Origin: Acanthaster planci
Lineage: Eukaryota > Echinodermata > Asteroidea > Valvatida > Acanthasteridae
Direction: 5' to 3'
DNA: 64,000 nt
Assembly: GCF_001949145.1 (NCBI RefSeq)
Contig: NW_019091369.1
Coordinates: forward strand, 1,977,807-2,041,806
Of this stretch, positions 52,001 through 59,100 are shown one piece after another. The notes beneath the pieces are model-generated. The model saw nothing but the letters and a program-made list of their open reading frames with translations. It searched no databases and was not told where the DNA came from. Both the position numbers and the translations under genes were made by a program. How positions within the stretch are numbered: the first letter of the stretch is position 1; every line of letters starts with the position of its first letter.

Positions 52001-52991
52001 AAAGGAGCCAAAACTTTAAGCGAAAAAATGCAGTGAAATATAGGCCTGGCTTTCCCAAAGCATGAAATACTGCCTAACAGTTACGTGCTGAGCTTAAAAA
52101 ATCAGGCGGCGGTGCGAAACTGGAAGTGATCCAAGCAATGACCTGACCTCAGGGAATCTGTTTTATGCCCAACAGATCATAAGTAGCCGTGCCTTCACAA
52201 AGTTCATGCCTGACCTCATCACATGTGTCTAAATAATTTGATCCTGGGTGAAATGTCTAACAATATGTTTAAGCCCAACAGGAAAAGAAATGCAATAAAG
52301 GGGCTCCCAAATATTGTAATTGACTCTTATTTTACATCAGCATTATGTCGTATTCTTTTGCGAGAGTTTTGCTTGAGGGACCACGTTATTAATCCCAAAA
52401 CATGCTCCTTCAAAAGGGGAGTATTTAAGTTCAATTTATGAGTTGCCATTGTTCAGAAGAGGATATTATTCCTTCCTTAATCTGTCTCTCTTTTATCAGT
52501 TGCCTCAAGCAAGAAACAGTCATTATTAATCTTGAAACTATAGCAGTGTTGTAGTCGAGACCATCAAGAGACCTTTTCACAAGACCAGACACAAGACCAT
52601 GCTCAAGATCATTCATAAGACTCGTCACAAGAACAGGGTAAATAATGAGAAAGGAATGCTTTTGTTGCAGTTCATTTGAATAGCTTGCGACTTGAATTCA
52701 GACTTGAGGTCTTGTGCTGGTGTAAAGAGGTCTGGACTACAACATATAGGCGTCAGTTTTACTAAACACCCTTTGTTTTTGTTCAGATTTTTTTTGTTTT
52801 CTTATTTTGCTTTTTTTTCCTTATCGCCTTTGCACAGTTTTGGCAAGATGAACCGTATGCTGATCGCCCACCTAGGCACGGACTCCACCAGGATCTACCC
52901 AGACTGGCCCACCTATCCAGACGTCTCCAAGCTCCGGCTCGTGGACAAGGATGGGATGTGCGTGGAATCCTTGCAACCCAAGAGACTTTGA
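33879..52991 (+). CDS. TMEM135: TMEM135 gene, complete, 15 coding exons (span including introns)
   Basis: The joined exons give a 466-residue protein; human TMEM135 is about 458. The family is a multi-pass membrane protein of peroxisomes and mitochondria, linked to mitochondrial dynamics and lipid/cholesterol handling. In the sequence I see a Cys-rich N-terminus (Cys 11, 13, 17, 19, 24, then NPSC), hydrophobic helices near residues 73-89, 100-116, 154-168, 258-280 and 297-313, the motif LRWLRNKD near 319-326, FYRSTTISLYFASK near 344-357, and AYWKFLLDLT near 404-413. All match the vertebrate protein in order. All 14 introns begin GT and end AG, and phases agree at every junction. The start is the ATG at 33879, whose first residues align with the vertebrate N-terminus. 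Intron 6 (6.5 kb) contains an antisense lectin gene. Junctions are read by eye; the exon 8 donor is the least certain. Recognition of the family is near certain. Confidence 0.95.
34753..34877 (+). CDS. TMEM135: TMEM135 coding exon 2
   Basis: Encodes residues 49-89 plus two bases. The acceptor is a pyrimidine tract ending CCTAAAAG and the donor is GTATTA. It reads VSSLIFHKGIPSLRHLLVD and then a hydrophobic helix beginning NFLACNAIVFISS, matching the family segment before the ILRK motif. Confidence 0.88.
35095..35415. repeat. Cluster of inverted repeats of the CAGCAAAAGG type in TMEM135 intron 2
   Basis: TTACGCCCTTTTGCTGGGA (35118-35136) is inverted to TCCCAGCAAAAGGGTGTAAG (35161-35180). Related ends recur near 35343 (TACGTCCTTTTTGCC) and 35386 (CCCGGCAAAAGGTCATAAGC). 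This is probably one or two foldback elements with shared ends. Confidence 0.55.
35544..35620 (+). repeat. Partial copy of foldback family C in TMEM135 intron 2
   Basis: GAAATTAGGGGTC, AAAGTGTGACA, TCCCTGTTTCATCTGACC and TTTGTTATTTGACAT follow in the same order as in the left arm of the element at 60512, so this is a truncated or diverged copy. Confidence 0.5.
36102..36191 (+). CDS. TMEM135: TMEM135 coding exon 3
   Basis: Encodes residues 91-119, flanked by split Arg codons (phase 2 in, phase 2 out). It begins QVLGRFFRWF and ends AISMEKKS, with acceptor CTCCAG and donor GTGGGT. It corresponds to the conserved stretch ILGKF to IERKSRR in vertebrates. Confidence 0.88.
36585..36618 (+). CDS. 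TMEM135: TMEM135 coding exon 4 (34 bp)
   Basis: Very short exon encoding RAPLALYMVTL (residues 121-131) after a split Arg codon. The acceptor is TTTCAG and the donor GTGAGT. The 34-bp length restores phase 0, and the residues match the family segment RGLLTIYMANL. Confidence 0.85.
36841..36906 (+). CDS. TMEM135: TMEM135 coding exon 5
   Basis: Encodes residues 132-153, beginning AIELLINIFLSRGW and ending KYGE. The acceptor is GTCTAG and the donor GTAAGT; phase is 0 at both ends. A perfect RFX X-box-like palindrome starts five bases beyond the exon (36911). Confidence 0.9.
36911..36924. promoter_or_regulatory. RFX X-box-like palindrome in TMEM135 intron 5
   Basis: GTTACCATGGCAAC is a full match to the RFX X-box consensus, a palindrome with both half-sites. 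It starts five bases beyond exon 5. Confidence 0.45.
38903..38956. repeat. AAAC microsatellite
   Basis: Imperfect run of AAAC/CAAA units. Confidence 0.75.
39290..39336 (+). CDS. TMEM135: TMEM135 coding exon 6
   Basis: Encodes residues 154-168, a membrane helix reading VILFSVSSAVALFLF, plus two bases of a split Arg. The acceptor is TCTCAG and the donor GTAAGA. It aligns with the VLLFCITAA helix of vertebrate TMEM135. Confidence 0.88.
39820..40200. promoter_or_regulatory. Candidate regulatory block in TMEM135 intron 6
   Basis: A CpG-containing stretch unlike the surrounding intron and similar in texture to the upstream desert. It holds two GGATTA (Otx/Pitx-class) sites at 39835 and 40076, TGTAATTAGG at 40149, and TAAATTAACT. 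No coding potential. Function is inferred. Confidence 0.35.
40201..43019. other. TMEM135 intron 6, left part
   Basis: No gene supported. Overlapping + frames at 41213-41691 (100 and 137 codons) lie in a locally GC-rich patch and match nothing known. CTCF-like motifs are near 42267. Confidence 0.45.
42267..42280 (-). promoter_or_regulatory. CTCF-core-like site
   Basis: On the minus strand it reads CCAGCAGAGGGCAC, which fits the vertebrate CTCF core. A weaker similar site in the same orientation lies near 42416-42430. Both could instead be fragments of a repeat family. Confidence 0.3.
43020..43025 (-). terminator. Poly(A) signal for the lectin gene
   Basis: AATAAA on the minus strand, about 240 bases beyond the lectin stop codon. 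A suitable position for its 3' end. Confidence 0.5.
43225..43266. repeat. Possible degraded half of foldback family A
   Basis: CAACCTCTTGGTGGTACGCT followed by GTGAATCACCC resembles the right arm of family A (CTCTTGGAGGCGCAC, then GTGAATCGCCC). It ends at the lectin stop codon, so it would form the start of that gene's 3' UTR. Similarity is partial. Confidence 0.35.
43267..43499 (-). CDS. C-type lectin-like gene, exon 2 with stop codon
   Basis: Encodes residues 142-218: the GIWLG core, a Trp-rich long loop (LWAWLDK, YENWEAD), and the last three conserved cysteines ending QFFICKMHAL. The acceptor on the minus strand is TTACTTTTCAG. Confidence 0.85.
43267..44099 (-). CDS. Secreted C-type lectin-like protein, two coding exons, nested antisense in TMEM135 intron 6
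   Basis: Exon 1 is 44099-43676 and exon 2 is 43499-43267, joined in phase 1 (donor GTGCGG, acceptor TTTTCAG), giving 218 residues. Residues 1-29 look like a signal peptide. A long-form C-type lectin fold follows: Cys33 and Cys48, KTWREAEATC ending at Cys65, AHLVSIGSAEEEDFV near 115-129, the GIWLG core at 145-149, then Cys187, Cys205 and Cys213 in a typical C-terminal arrangement. An acidic, Thr/Met/Glu-rich insertion occupies about 72-113, where the fold normally has a short turn; it could instead be an unrecognised short intron. The usual sugar/calcium motifs (EPN or QPD, and WND) are not seen: the equivalent places read EADTDQ and WRQ. Sugar binding by the canonical mechanism is therefore doubtful. 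Likely extracellular; the ligand is unknown. Confidence 0.85.
43676..44099 (-). CDS. C-type lectin-like gene, exon 1
   Basis: Encodes residues 1-141 plus one base: signal peptide, first half of the lectin domain, and the acidic insertion. Translation could start at Met1 or Met5 (44087). The open frame runs past the proposed donor to 43626, but the lectin similarity continues only in exon 2. Confidence 0.8.
44100..45795. other. TMEM135 intron 6, right part, including the likely lectin promoter
   Basis: The lectin 5' region on the minus strand should lie just above 44100. The rest has no supported gene apart from the foldback at 44980-45180. A cluster of CCAAT/ATTGG motifs lies at 45550-45690. 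Confidence 0.45.
44980..45180. mobile_element. MITE-like foldback in TMEM135 intron 6
   Basis: The left arm reads GGGACCAATTTCC, then AGCTGGTGAGC, then TTGCTAA. The right arm reads TTTGCTAAGCAG, then GCTCACCAGCTCC, then GGAAATTGGACCC. Inner TTAGCAAAAAA and AAAAAAATTTGCTAAG also pair. About 195 bp. Confidence 0.7.
45796..45837 (+). CDS. TMEM135: TMEM135 coding exon 7
   Basis: Encodes residues 170-182 (YGNMLKRDSLSAL) between split Arg and Lys codons. The acceptor is TTGCAG and the donor GTAAGT. It aligns with the vertebrate segment ending FSALRF. Confidence 0.88.
46263..46418 (+). CDS. TMEM135: TMEM135 coding exon 8
   Basis: Encodes residues 184-234, a hydrophilic loop beginning LLVGVQEMPAEL and ending ETLNS, with acceptor CTTCAG. 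The frame stays open to a stop at about 46443. I place the donor at GTGCCT (46419) because only a phase-2 end joins exon 9 in frame; this is a weak donor. The loop is the least conserved part of the family. Confidence 0.75.
46758..46824 (+). CDS. TMEM135: TMEM135 coding exon 9
   Basis: Encodes residues 236-257, a His/Cys-rich segment reading LKSLHKHRLCQHQSSC, then MYYVLQ. The acceptor is CCACAG and the donor GTAGGT. It corresponds to the vertebrate stretch with ICKHGPRHRCCKHYEDNC. Confidence 0.85.
47269..47436 (+). CDS. TMEM135: TMEM135 coding exon 10
   Basis: Encodes residues 258-313, beginning ASIRKFAVGYAVQAAL and ending FVGIFR. The acceptor is CTTCAG and the donor GTAAGT; phase is 0 at both ends. 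It matches the family segment FIRMFSVGYLIQ through LGSFVSIYK. Confidence 0.92.
47857..47920 (+). CDS. TMEM135: TMEM135 coding exon 11
   Basis: Encodes residues 314-334 plus one base, reading SLSCLLRWLRNKDSPLHAL. The acceptor is TTCTAG and the donor GTGAGA. It carries the strongly conserved LRWxRN motif. Confidence 0.93.
48370..48446 (+). CDS. TMEM135: TMEM135 coding exon 12
   Basis: Completes Gly335 and encodes residues 336-360, including the family hallmark FYRSTTISLYFASK. The acceptor is TTGTAG and the donor GTCAGT. Confidence 0.94.
48594..48884. mobile_element. MITE-like foldback in TMEM135 intron 12
   Basis: The left arm begins GGGGCCAATTTCATAGAGCT and continues GCTTAAGCACAAAAT. The right arm ends AGCAGCTCTATGAAAATGGC. 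Arms are about 60 bp. Inside is a near-perfect 46-bp tandem duplication beginning at 48752 and 48798 (unit starts GTTTTGGCTGGTTACCTGAT). Confidence 0.75.
49328..49426 (+). CDS. TMEM135: TMEM135 coding exon 13
   Basis: Encodes residues 361-393, beginning SLLIKGQQQGVIPVIPHAQ and ending VLHA. The acceptor is TGGCAG and the donor GTAAGT. It matches the vertebrate segment with VPYFPHADTIIYSISTA. Confidence 0.93.
49574..49641 (+). CDS. TMEM135: TMEM135 coding exon 14
   Basis: Encodes residues 394-415, including RPAYWKFLLDLTGD, plus two bases. The acceptor is TTGCAG and the donor GTAAGT. It aligns with RPSYWKFLLRLT of the vertebrate protein. Confidence 0.93.
50760..51400. repeat. CCACCC-rich minisatellite with assembly gap, TMEM135 intron 14
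   Basis: Degenerate units of about 90 bp. CACATCCAGTGGCCAACTCT occurs at 50887 and 51182, and a variant at 51094. It is interrupted by 148 N (50911-51058), so the true array length is unknown. Long frames through it are repeat artefacts. Confidence 0.75.
52545..52745. mobile_element. MITE-like foldback in TMEM135 intron 14
   Basis: The left end GTGTTGTAGTCGAGACC is inverted to the right end GGTCTGGACTACAACAT. Inner CAAGACCAGACACAAGACC pairs loosely with GGTCTTGTGCTGGTG. About 200 bp, internally CAAGA-rich. Confidence 0.6.
52838..52991 (+). CDS. TMEM135: TMEM135 coding exon 15 with stop codon
   Basis: Completes Asn416 and encodes residues 417-466, then TGA at 52989. It begins FGKMNRMLIAHLGTDS, aligned with FAVMNRKVLDVFGTG of vertebrates. 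The C-terminal tail (IYPDWPTYPDVSKL onward) is lineage-specific. The acceptor is TGCACAG. Confidence 0.9.
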
Positions 52992-53224
52992 TGAGGTCGG
53001 TCGCCGACAGCAGGCATTGTTTGTTTTAATTGTGCTATCTCTCAGGAGTTTGTAGCAACCAAATTATGCATGCAGATCGTGTACCCTGTGATGCCACTGT
53101 GATTTTGATGCAAACAGTTGGGGTCTGTTTGTTCTGTATCCCTAGAAGTAACATTTGACCTTGAAGTTTTGACCTTTTACATACTATCATGTGACTCGTG
53201 TTTTTACAAAATTACAATGTGGGT

Positions 53225-53288
53225 GAGATAACACAGTATTGGCAGAAGAGAGGGTCAGATAACACAGTATTGGCAGAAGAAAGGGACC
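53225..53288. repeat. Short tandem duplication, about 32 bp unit
   Basis: AGATAACACAGTATTGGCAG followed by AAGAGAGGGTC occurs twice in a row with minor differences. Confidence 0.7.
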
Positions 53289-53984
53289 ACTCTATCTTAC
53301 ATTGTATACACTTTTCAGAGAGAAATGAAAAATTGAAGCTTTTGATGTTGTGACTTAAAAAAAATTGCCTGTCTCAGTTCATCATCCATGGAACGATGAC
53401 GCAAGATGTGAATGACAAACTATGATGTATATGTGGGGTTCCAAGACTTCCTCTCACAGTTAGAATGCATGTAACTCCAAGTGGATGAGATTGCTCTTGA
53501 GAAAACGGGGTCACAGGCCTTTGAACATGTGAAAATCACCTCTTCATAACATATCCCACAATGCATCTCTTCAGTTCATCCACTCCACTTGTTTGGAATG
53601 TTTCAGCATCCACGACCATTTGTATAATTATGCAATTGAGTTTTATACGCTGAAGGATTACAACTTCCACAAACCACGCTTTGCCAAACCTTTTTCTACT
53701 GTAACAATATTTACACTAAGGCATTTTCATAACAGTTGTGTCCTAGTTCAACCAATATGATGGAAATGGATCAGTTTTTTATTCAGATTTGAGTTACCTG
53801 TTTTTTTAATTGGCATAATTCCCAATTCTCTGTTGTATATCCCCTGAGAGAAACTGAGCACGTTTTCCAGTATTCTTTTGTATTCCTGCTCAATTGGTGT
53901 CCAGTAACACCATTTTAAATGGTACCACAGGGGATAAACTTGGCAGTAATTCTTTGATGTAGAGCGGTGTTTTTTTTCAGTGGA

Positions 53985-54065
53985 GAATTCTTAGTGCATT
54001 TGCTCCCCCTTTGTGGTGAGGTGGTGAACTTCACCACGAAGGGGGGAGCAATAATGCTAAATTTT
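53985..54065. repeat. Foldback hairpin in the TMEM135 3' UTR
   Basis: TGCTCCCCCTTTGTGGTGA (54001-54019) pairs with TCACCACGAAGGGGGGAGCA (54031-54050). Weaker pairing extends outwards (AATTCTTAGTGCATT with AATGCTAAATT), making a stem of about 34 bp. Confidence 0.65.
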
Positions 54066-55484
54066 CAGTCCATACTTGCCACTTTAGAGTTGAAAGAGGG
54101 GATCTAGTTACAAAAGAAAAGTTTGGTTCAGAATCTGTGGAGTGGTGAGTTTAAGGAAATGGGGGGGGGGAATGCTGCCTAAATGAAAACAAGAATTAAA
54201 CTAGGGTCTGTTGTTTTCAACCATTTTGAAAGAGGGGAATTTACTGATCATCCCAGGGGCCTTTAACAGTATCGAAGCACCCCCCTCCCAAAGTGGTGAC
54301 ATGGAGTTGTTCTAAAGTAAAATAACATGAAATGTGTATACAACGAAATCAACTTTGTAAAAATATCCACCACAAAGATGTCTGATGTTGCATCTAAAAT
54401 TGCCATAATTTGTAAATTTAATATATTTTAAAGATGAGACTATTCATTGACAAATCAATGCAAGTGATGCGTAATTGATTATGTACCTGTTTATATTTGG
54501 GGGTGGGTGATGACAGTTTGGTATCTAATTTGCTGCATATTGTTTACATTGTTTTCGTAATTTGCTTACTTGGCGTTTTTAAAGAGTGGCATTTGCCAAG
54601 TACCTAGTAGAATAGTTACTGAGTACAGATGGAGTCCAAAGTGGTTCAGAAAAGAGGCTGATTGAGAACTCTGTGGCTGTCTTTGGTAGCAGGCCAGATC
54701 ATGGAACGCCTAGGCCCTACGGAAAAAAAAGGGTGTCTATTAAAGATTTAAAGGTCTACAAAGAAACTAGTTCTCTCTTTGAGGTTTCGATTTTTGAAAA
54801 GCTTTAAAGTAGCTGCATAACTCTTCACTGCAGCTTAGCATCAGCGTGAAAGGTGAGGCTCCAGCACTTACAAGTGCTTTGAAATTGGTGCTGGTGCATA
54901 TGACTGAGTGGAGCCGTATGGAAGACTGGTGCCTAGAGCCTGTGGAAGGCTTTAGTCCGGCCCTGCTTAACAGTGGCTTAGTGTGTAAACTGTTTGATAG
55001 TGCTTGAAAGCCTGTAGTTGTGTCCTCATGCCAGGGCTGTGGCTAGAAATAACATGCACCCAGTGACTGGCTGCTGTAGCCGTTTGCAGTGGACTTGTAT
55101 GATAATACTAGCCCCAGCAATGAGACATTGCGGCTGTGGCTGCGGCTGCGGCTGCGGCTAGTGGATATTCATCTCAACCTGGCTTGTTGCAGAATATCGA
55201 AGTCATAGCCACAGTGAAGATCAGACACGACCTGACTATGCTACCAACTGGCAACTTGGTAAAGATGGGACTGCTCAAGTGCCAAGTTGCAAATATATTT
55301 CTGTTTTGTTTTTTTCAGAATTTTTATCTTGGTCATGTTGGTGGTTTTTGTTTAATTTTTTGTATGGATTTCCAGGGATTACTGTTAAGCAACCAGTTTT
55401 ACCAACTTGACAGTTAATTTGTGAAATATTGTATTTACAAGATTTTTAAAATGATTATATTTACATCGTAGGAAAGGATTGTGA

Positions 55485-55490
55485 AATAAA
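55485..55490 (+). terminator. Poly(A) signal AATAAA, probably for TMEM135
   Basis: First canonical hexamer on the + strand downstream of the TMEM135 stop. It lies about 600 bases upstream of the XPO4 start codon. Confidence 0.5.
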
Positions 55491-55500
55491 GGAAGTAATG

Positions 55501-56090
55501 CCAAGGGAATGTTTTGTTTTTTGGTGTCTGGAAAACGATGTGTTTAGTCTTGTTGCACTAGTTTTTTTATTGATCTTCAGCAAGATCCAACGGTAAATCA
55601 GAGCTTGGGCAGAAGATTTTAGACTGAACTGCCCATGTATTTTGGGTAACTTTTCATATTGTTTCTGTTTCTTTTTCCTGTTCACAATAGTCCGGATTGG
55701 TTTATTTGGGGGAACTCATGCTTCAGACCTTAAAGGTGGGGGGGGGCAGGATTCTGGCCAAAATTTTACGATAGTTCAGCAAGTTCCCCCTGCTGATGTT
55801 TTACCCCGAAAACTGCACGGGATGTTAGGGACTGATTTAAGTTGATAGTATCCACTTAAGCTTGCTTTCTACAATGATGTGACAGCCACCATTAAACACT
55901 GTTTTGTAGAGTGGAAAACGTTTCATTTCAGATTCTTGCAATTATCGTCAAGGTGGGGTTTTTCTTGTTAATTTTATACGATACGAGACGCGCACTATAG
56001 TGCACCAGGGCACCCGCTCTTTAAATAATGCGCAAGTTTGGTCAATGAAATAATAGAGCGCCACCATCCTCTGCTTAACACCCGTTCAGC
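55501..56090. promoter_or_regulatory. TMEM135-XPO4 intergenic spacer and XPO4 promoter region
   Basis: About 600 bp. Near 55990 there is a perfect palindrome GCACTATAGTGC, then CpG-containing DNA leading to the XPO4 ATG. No obvious TATA box. No supported gene. Confidence 0.45.
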
Positions 56091-56101
56091 AAGATGGCGG
56101 C
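56091..56101 (+). promoter_or_regulatory. YY1 motif over the XPO4 start codon
   Basis: AAGATGGCGGC is an exact match to the YY1 consensus AAnATGGCGGC, placed so that its ATG is the translation start. Confidence 0.7.
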
Positions 56102-56141
56102 TTTCTTGAGCGACCTGGAACACGCGGCGCAGTTGATAATG
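56094..56141 (+). CDS. XPO4: XPO4 coding exon 1
   Basis: Encodes [16 protein letters not shown], followed by donor GTAAGA. It aligns with the vertebrate N-terminus around VIAQLENAAKVLM. The ATG is inside AAGATGGCGGC. Confidence 0.9.
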
Positions 56142-59100
56142 GTAAGAAAAACAGGAGTTAGATTGCAGATTTTTAAGTTTAGGCGTCCGAAAATTGAACG
56201 AAATATGAAGTTCAACCCTTGTGGAGTTTGGGGGGTTCGGGTATGTTCTACTAGTGCGGTTTTCGCAATTTTTCGCACGTGTTTATATTTCGCAATTAAC
56301 TGGCATGAGTAGTATCAGCCTGTTTTGATGAATGGTAATAATGGTAGGCCTAACTTGATTACACATGGATAAGGAACGTTAGCATGGTTAGCCAGACGAT
56401 AGGCCTAGGCCTACATACATGTTCTCTTGGTCAGCATGAGGACACTTGGCCTTGTTTCTCGTCCTTGACTGATTAGTGGTGGCTGTTATTCATCATCCCG
56501 TCTGGATTTAGAGGAGATTGAATAGCATTCACATGTAAGTCAGTGGGGAAAATCCTTGGGAATGTTGGGGACCTGTTCCTACTCTCACGTCGGTGTGGAC
56601 TTTTAAAACATGGCAAAGGGGCAACCTTACTCTTTCTACTATTTAACAATGTACAGAGGTTGCCGGGTGTCCGACTGCAAGAATAATACGTGAAGAAGGG
56701 AAACCTACAGTTTAACTTTTAGATTCACCTTAAATAATAGATGATGATGACATTATACTCAATTAAACTGCACTGTGGATGTTGTGAAAAGAGGGCAGGG
56801 TTTTGAGTTTTGAGGGAAATTATGACGGGAAATGTGAGTGTTTTAATACATGACATACATGTGTGGTGGATTTAAATTTACATGTCTGGTTTAGTAGTAA
56901 GAAAGTCACATTTTCTCCCAATTTGCCATTCGAAATTCCAAAAAAATAGGTTCAGTGCAATAAAGAGATGGTTGCCTTTAGTTTTGGGGGACTGACCAGT
57001 TTTACAAGATTAAATTGACAAAAAAAACCTGGGGATCCCCAGCTTGGGGTCCCCATTTTCCTAACAGTACTACTGTTCAGCAGGCCTTAATTTAATATTT
57101 CAAAATTTCACTGTTTGGAAAGAATTTCACACAGATGCATGTCACTTGGCACCCTGTGCACAAATGCTGTGAGACTGGTCTGAAATAAATTCTGTTTCCT
57201 GAGCACTTGAATACCTCAATATTTTCACAGCAGAATTTGAGTTTTAAGGACTTTTTTGCTTTCAGATGGCAACCAAAAAAAAAACCAAATACATCTACAT
57301 GTAAGTAACTGTAGGGAAAAAATTGTAGCCTTCATATAGACTTCTTTCCATATTGTTTCCAGTGCTGATCTACTTATTGCTTTTTTTCCAATAATACTGA
57401 GGAAGAATCTTCCGTCTTGACACCATCGCTCTCTTGACGTCTTGTGTTACAGAATTTTTGTCGCTGTTTTTTTTAAAAAGGGAGGGGTGAGAAAAGAAAA
57501 ACTGAGAACAATTCCACGATGGTTCCCTGTAGACTTTGTCTTTACACATGGCCGCTGGCTTTGTGTGGTAGCCATCTTGCAGGGCAGTTCTTTTGTTCCG
57601 TGGGGAAACCTCCCTTGTGCATACCCTGTGGAACAAAAGCACTGGCCTGCAAGATGGCAGCCATGCAAACCCTCTGTAGTGTTGTAGTTGTTGGAGTGTA
57701 GGCCAACTCTTACCTATGCTAGTGGGGGTGCTAGGCCCCCTGATTGTAAATTTATTTATAGAAGTGTGTCATTCCTCCTTGTTTCACTAGTTTCACCATT
57801 ATTCTTAACTACTGCGTGCACATTTGAGTCTGGTGCTCATGCTGGAATTGTACTGTGCTCGTATTTCTCAATATACAGCAGACCATTTTGATATATCCCT
57901 TTGGATACAATTCCATACGCATCACTAATTTTCCCATCAGAGACATAGCAGCCAACAGAAAGTCAGGCCGTGAAATGAATGTAGCAACGACGGCCAGTTG
58001 CCCTTCTCACTTGCCGAGGTGCCCCGCAAAAAATCTCTGTCCTCACGGCCAGTTTTGCCTTGCCCTATATTTAGCTTTGCCATCGTGTCCTTTTTCCATA
58101 AACATCCATAAGCCTGTAAAAAACCCCGAAAATCCTTGGTTTCAGATACTTGCAAACCTATTGAAAGCGTATTTCGATGTCATGCCACCCTGATCGGCTG
58201 TCTTAAAATCTAGTAGAATTGATGCACAGACGTTGCAATGCTTAGCAGCTTCGATGTCGATTCCGTGCTTGCTCTGAATGTGCTTCGTATATGTCCGCAC
58301 TAAGCATGCAGTGTACATGTACTGTACACTTTTGTAAATAGAAGCACCGGTCCGGAATGTGCCGATACTTCAAGCAGCGACACCCCCGCTGCATAAAGAA
58401 ATACCTCTGTTCGTACACTCACATTCCAGCAGGAGTACGTGTGGCAGATTTTACGAGCAGAGTTGCTTGACTTTCTCTTTCTCAGTGCTCGTGTGTGTGG
58501 TACACAATTCACACTGATTTACATTGAGATCCGTGTACGAGGCATACGTGGGTGTGTGTGCGGTGTATGTTCTGATTGTCAAAAGTTTTTGATGAATGAA
58601 TATTGGCATTTAGCTTCAGTGCCCCTTTTACAGAGATTTTACAAATTTGCAGGGAAAATATTGTTGCATCAGGGTCATAGGGTTTTTGCAGGGGGGGATT
58701 TCGCCGTCCCAGTCAGAGTTGAGTTGGTTTGTTTTTTTTTTGAATCAGTAGTTCTCCCATTAGTTTGCTCTGCTGCTGTTTTGAGATCCATGTATCTTGA
58801 CAGAGGTGGAATTAGACATCTTTACTGTGCTCTGTCAGCTTTTTGGTGTAGCAGTATTGTGGAGTTTGTCAGTTTCGAGCGGTTCAGGCTGTTTTTGGGG
58901 CTGATGTGGCTCATCTTGGCGTCGATGGATTGTAGCCAGTGCTGGCCACTTTTAGATTATCTTGACCTCCCTGCTGCCCGCTGCAGAAGGTCCTAACTTC
59001 TTTGGATGCCCTGCAGTTGGACCTGTTCTGCTTTCGGGGCTGGATGATCTTTGCCGTGATGGGTTTCTTGAAATGCGATCTCTTCTATTCTGCTGTCTGT

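Larger units (their letters stand above)
49642..52837 (+). other. TMEM135 intron 14
   Basis: 3.2 kb with no supported gene. Holds the minisatellite with gap and, at its end, a foldback element about 90 bases before exon 15. Confidence 0.6.
52992..55500 (+). other. TMEM135: Probable TMEM135 3' UTR
   Basis: About 2.5 kb without a convincing gene. The first canonical AATAAA after the stop is at 55485-55490, so transcription may run this far; an ATTAAA variant near 54195 is an earlier candidate. The stretch contains a direct repeat of about 32 bp near 53225-53288, a foldback at 53985-54065, and a GGCTGC hexamer run at 55130-55160. The UTR extent is inferred. Confidence 0.5.
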
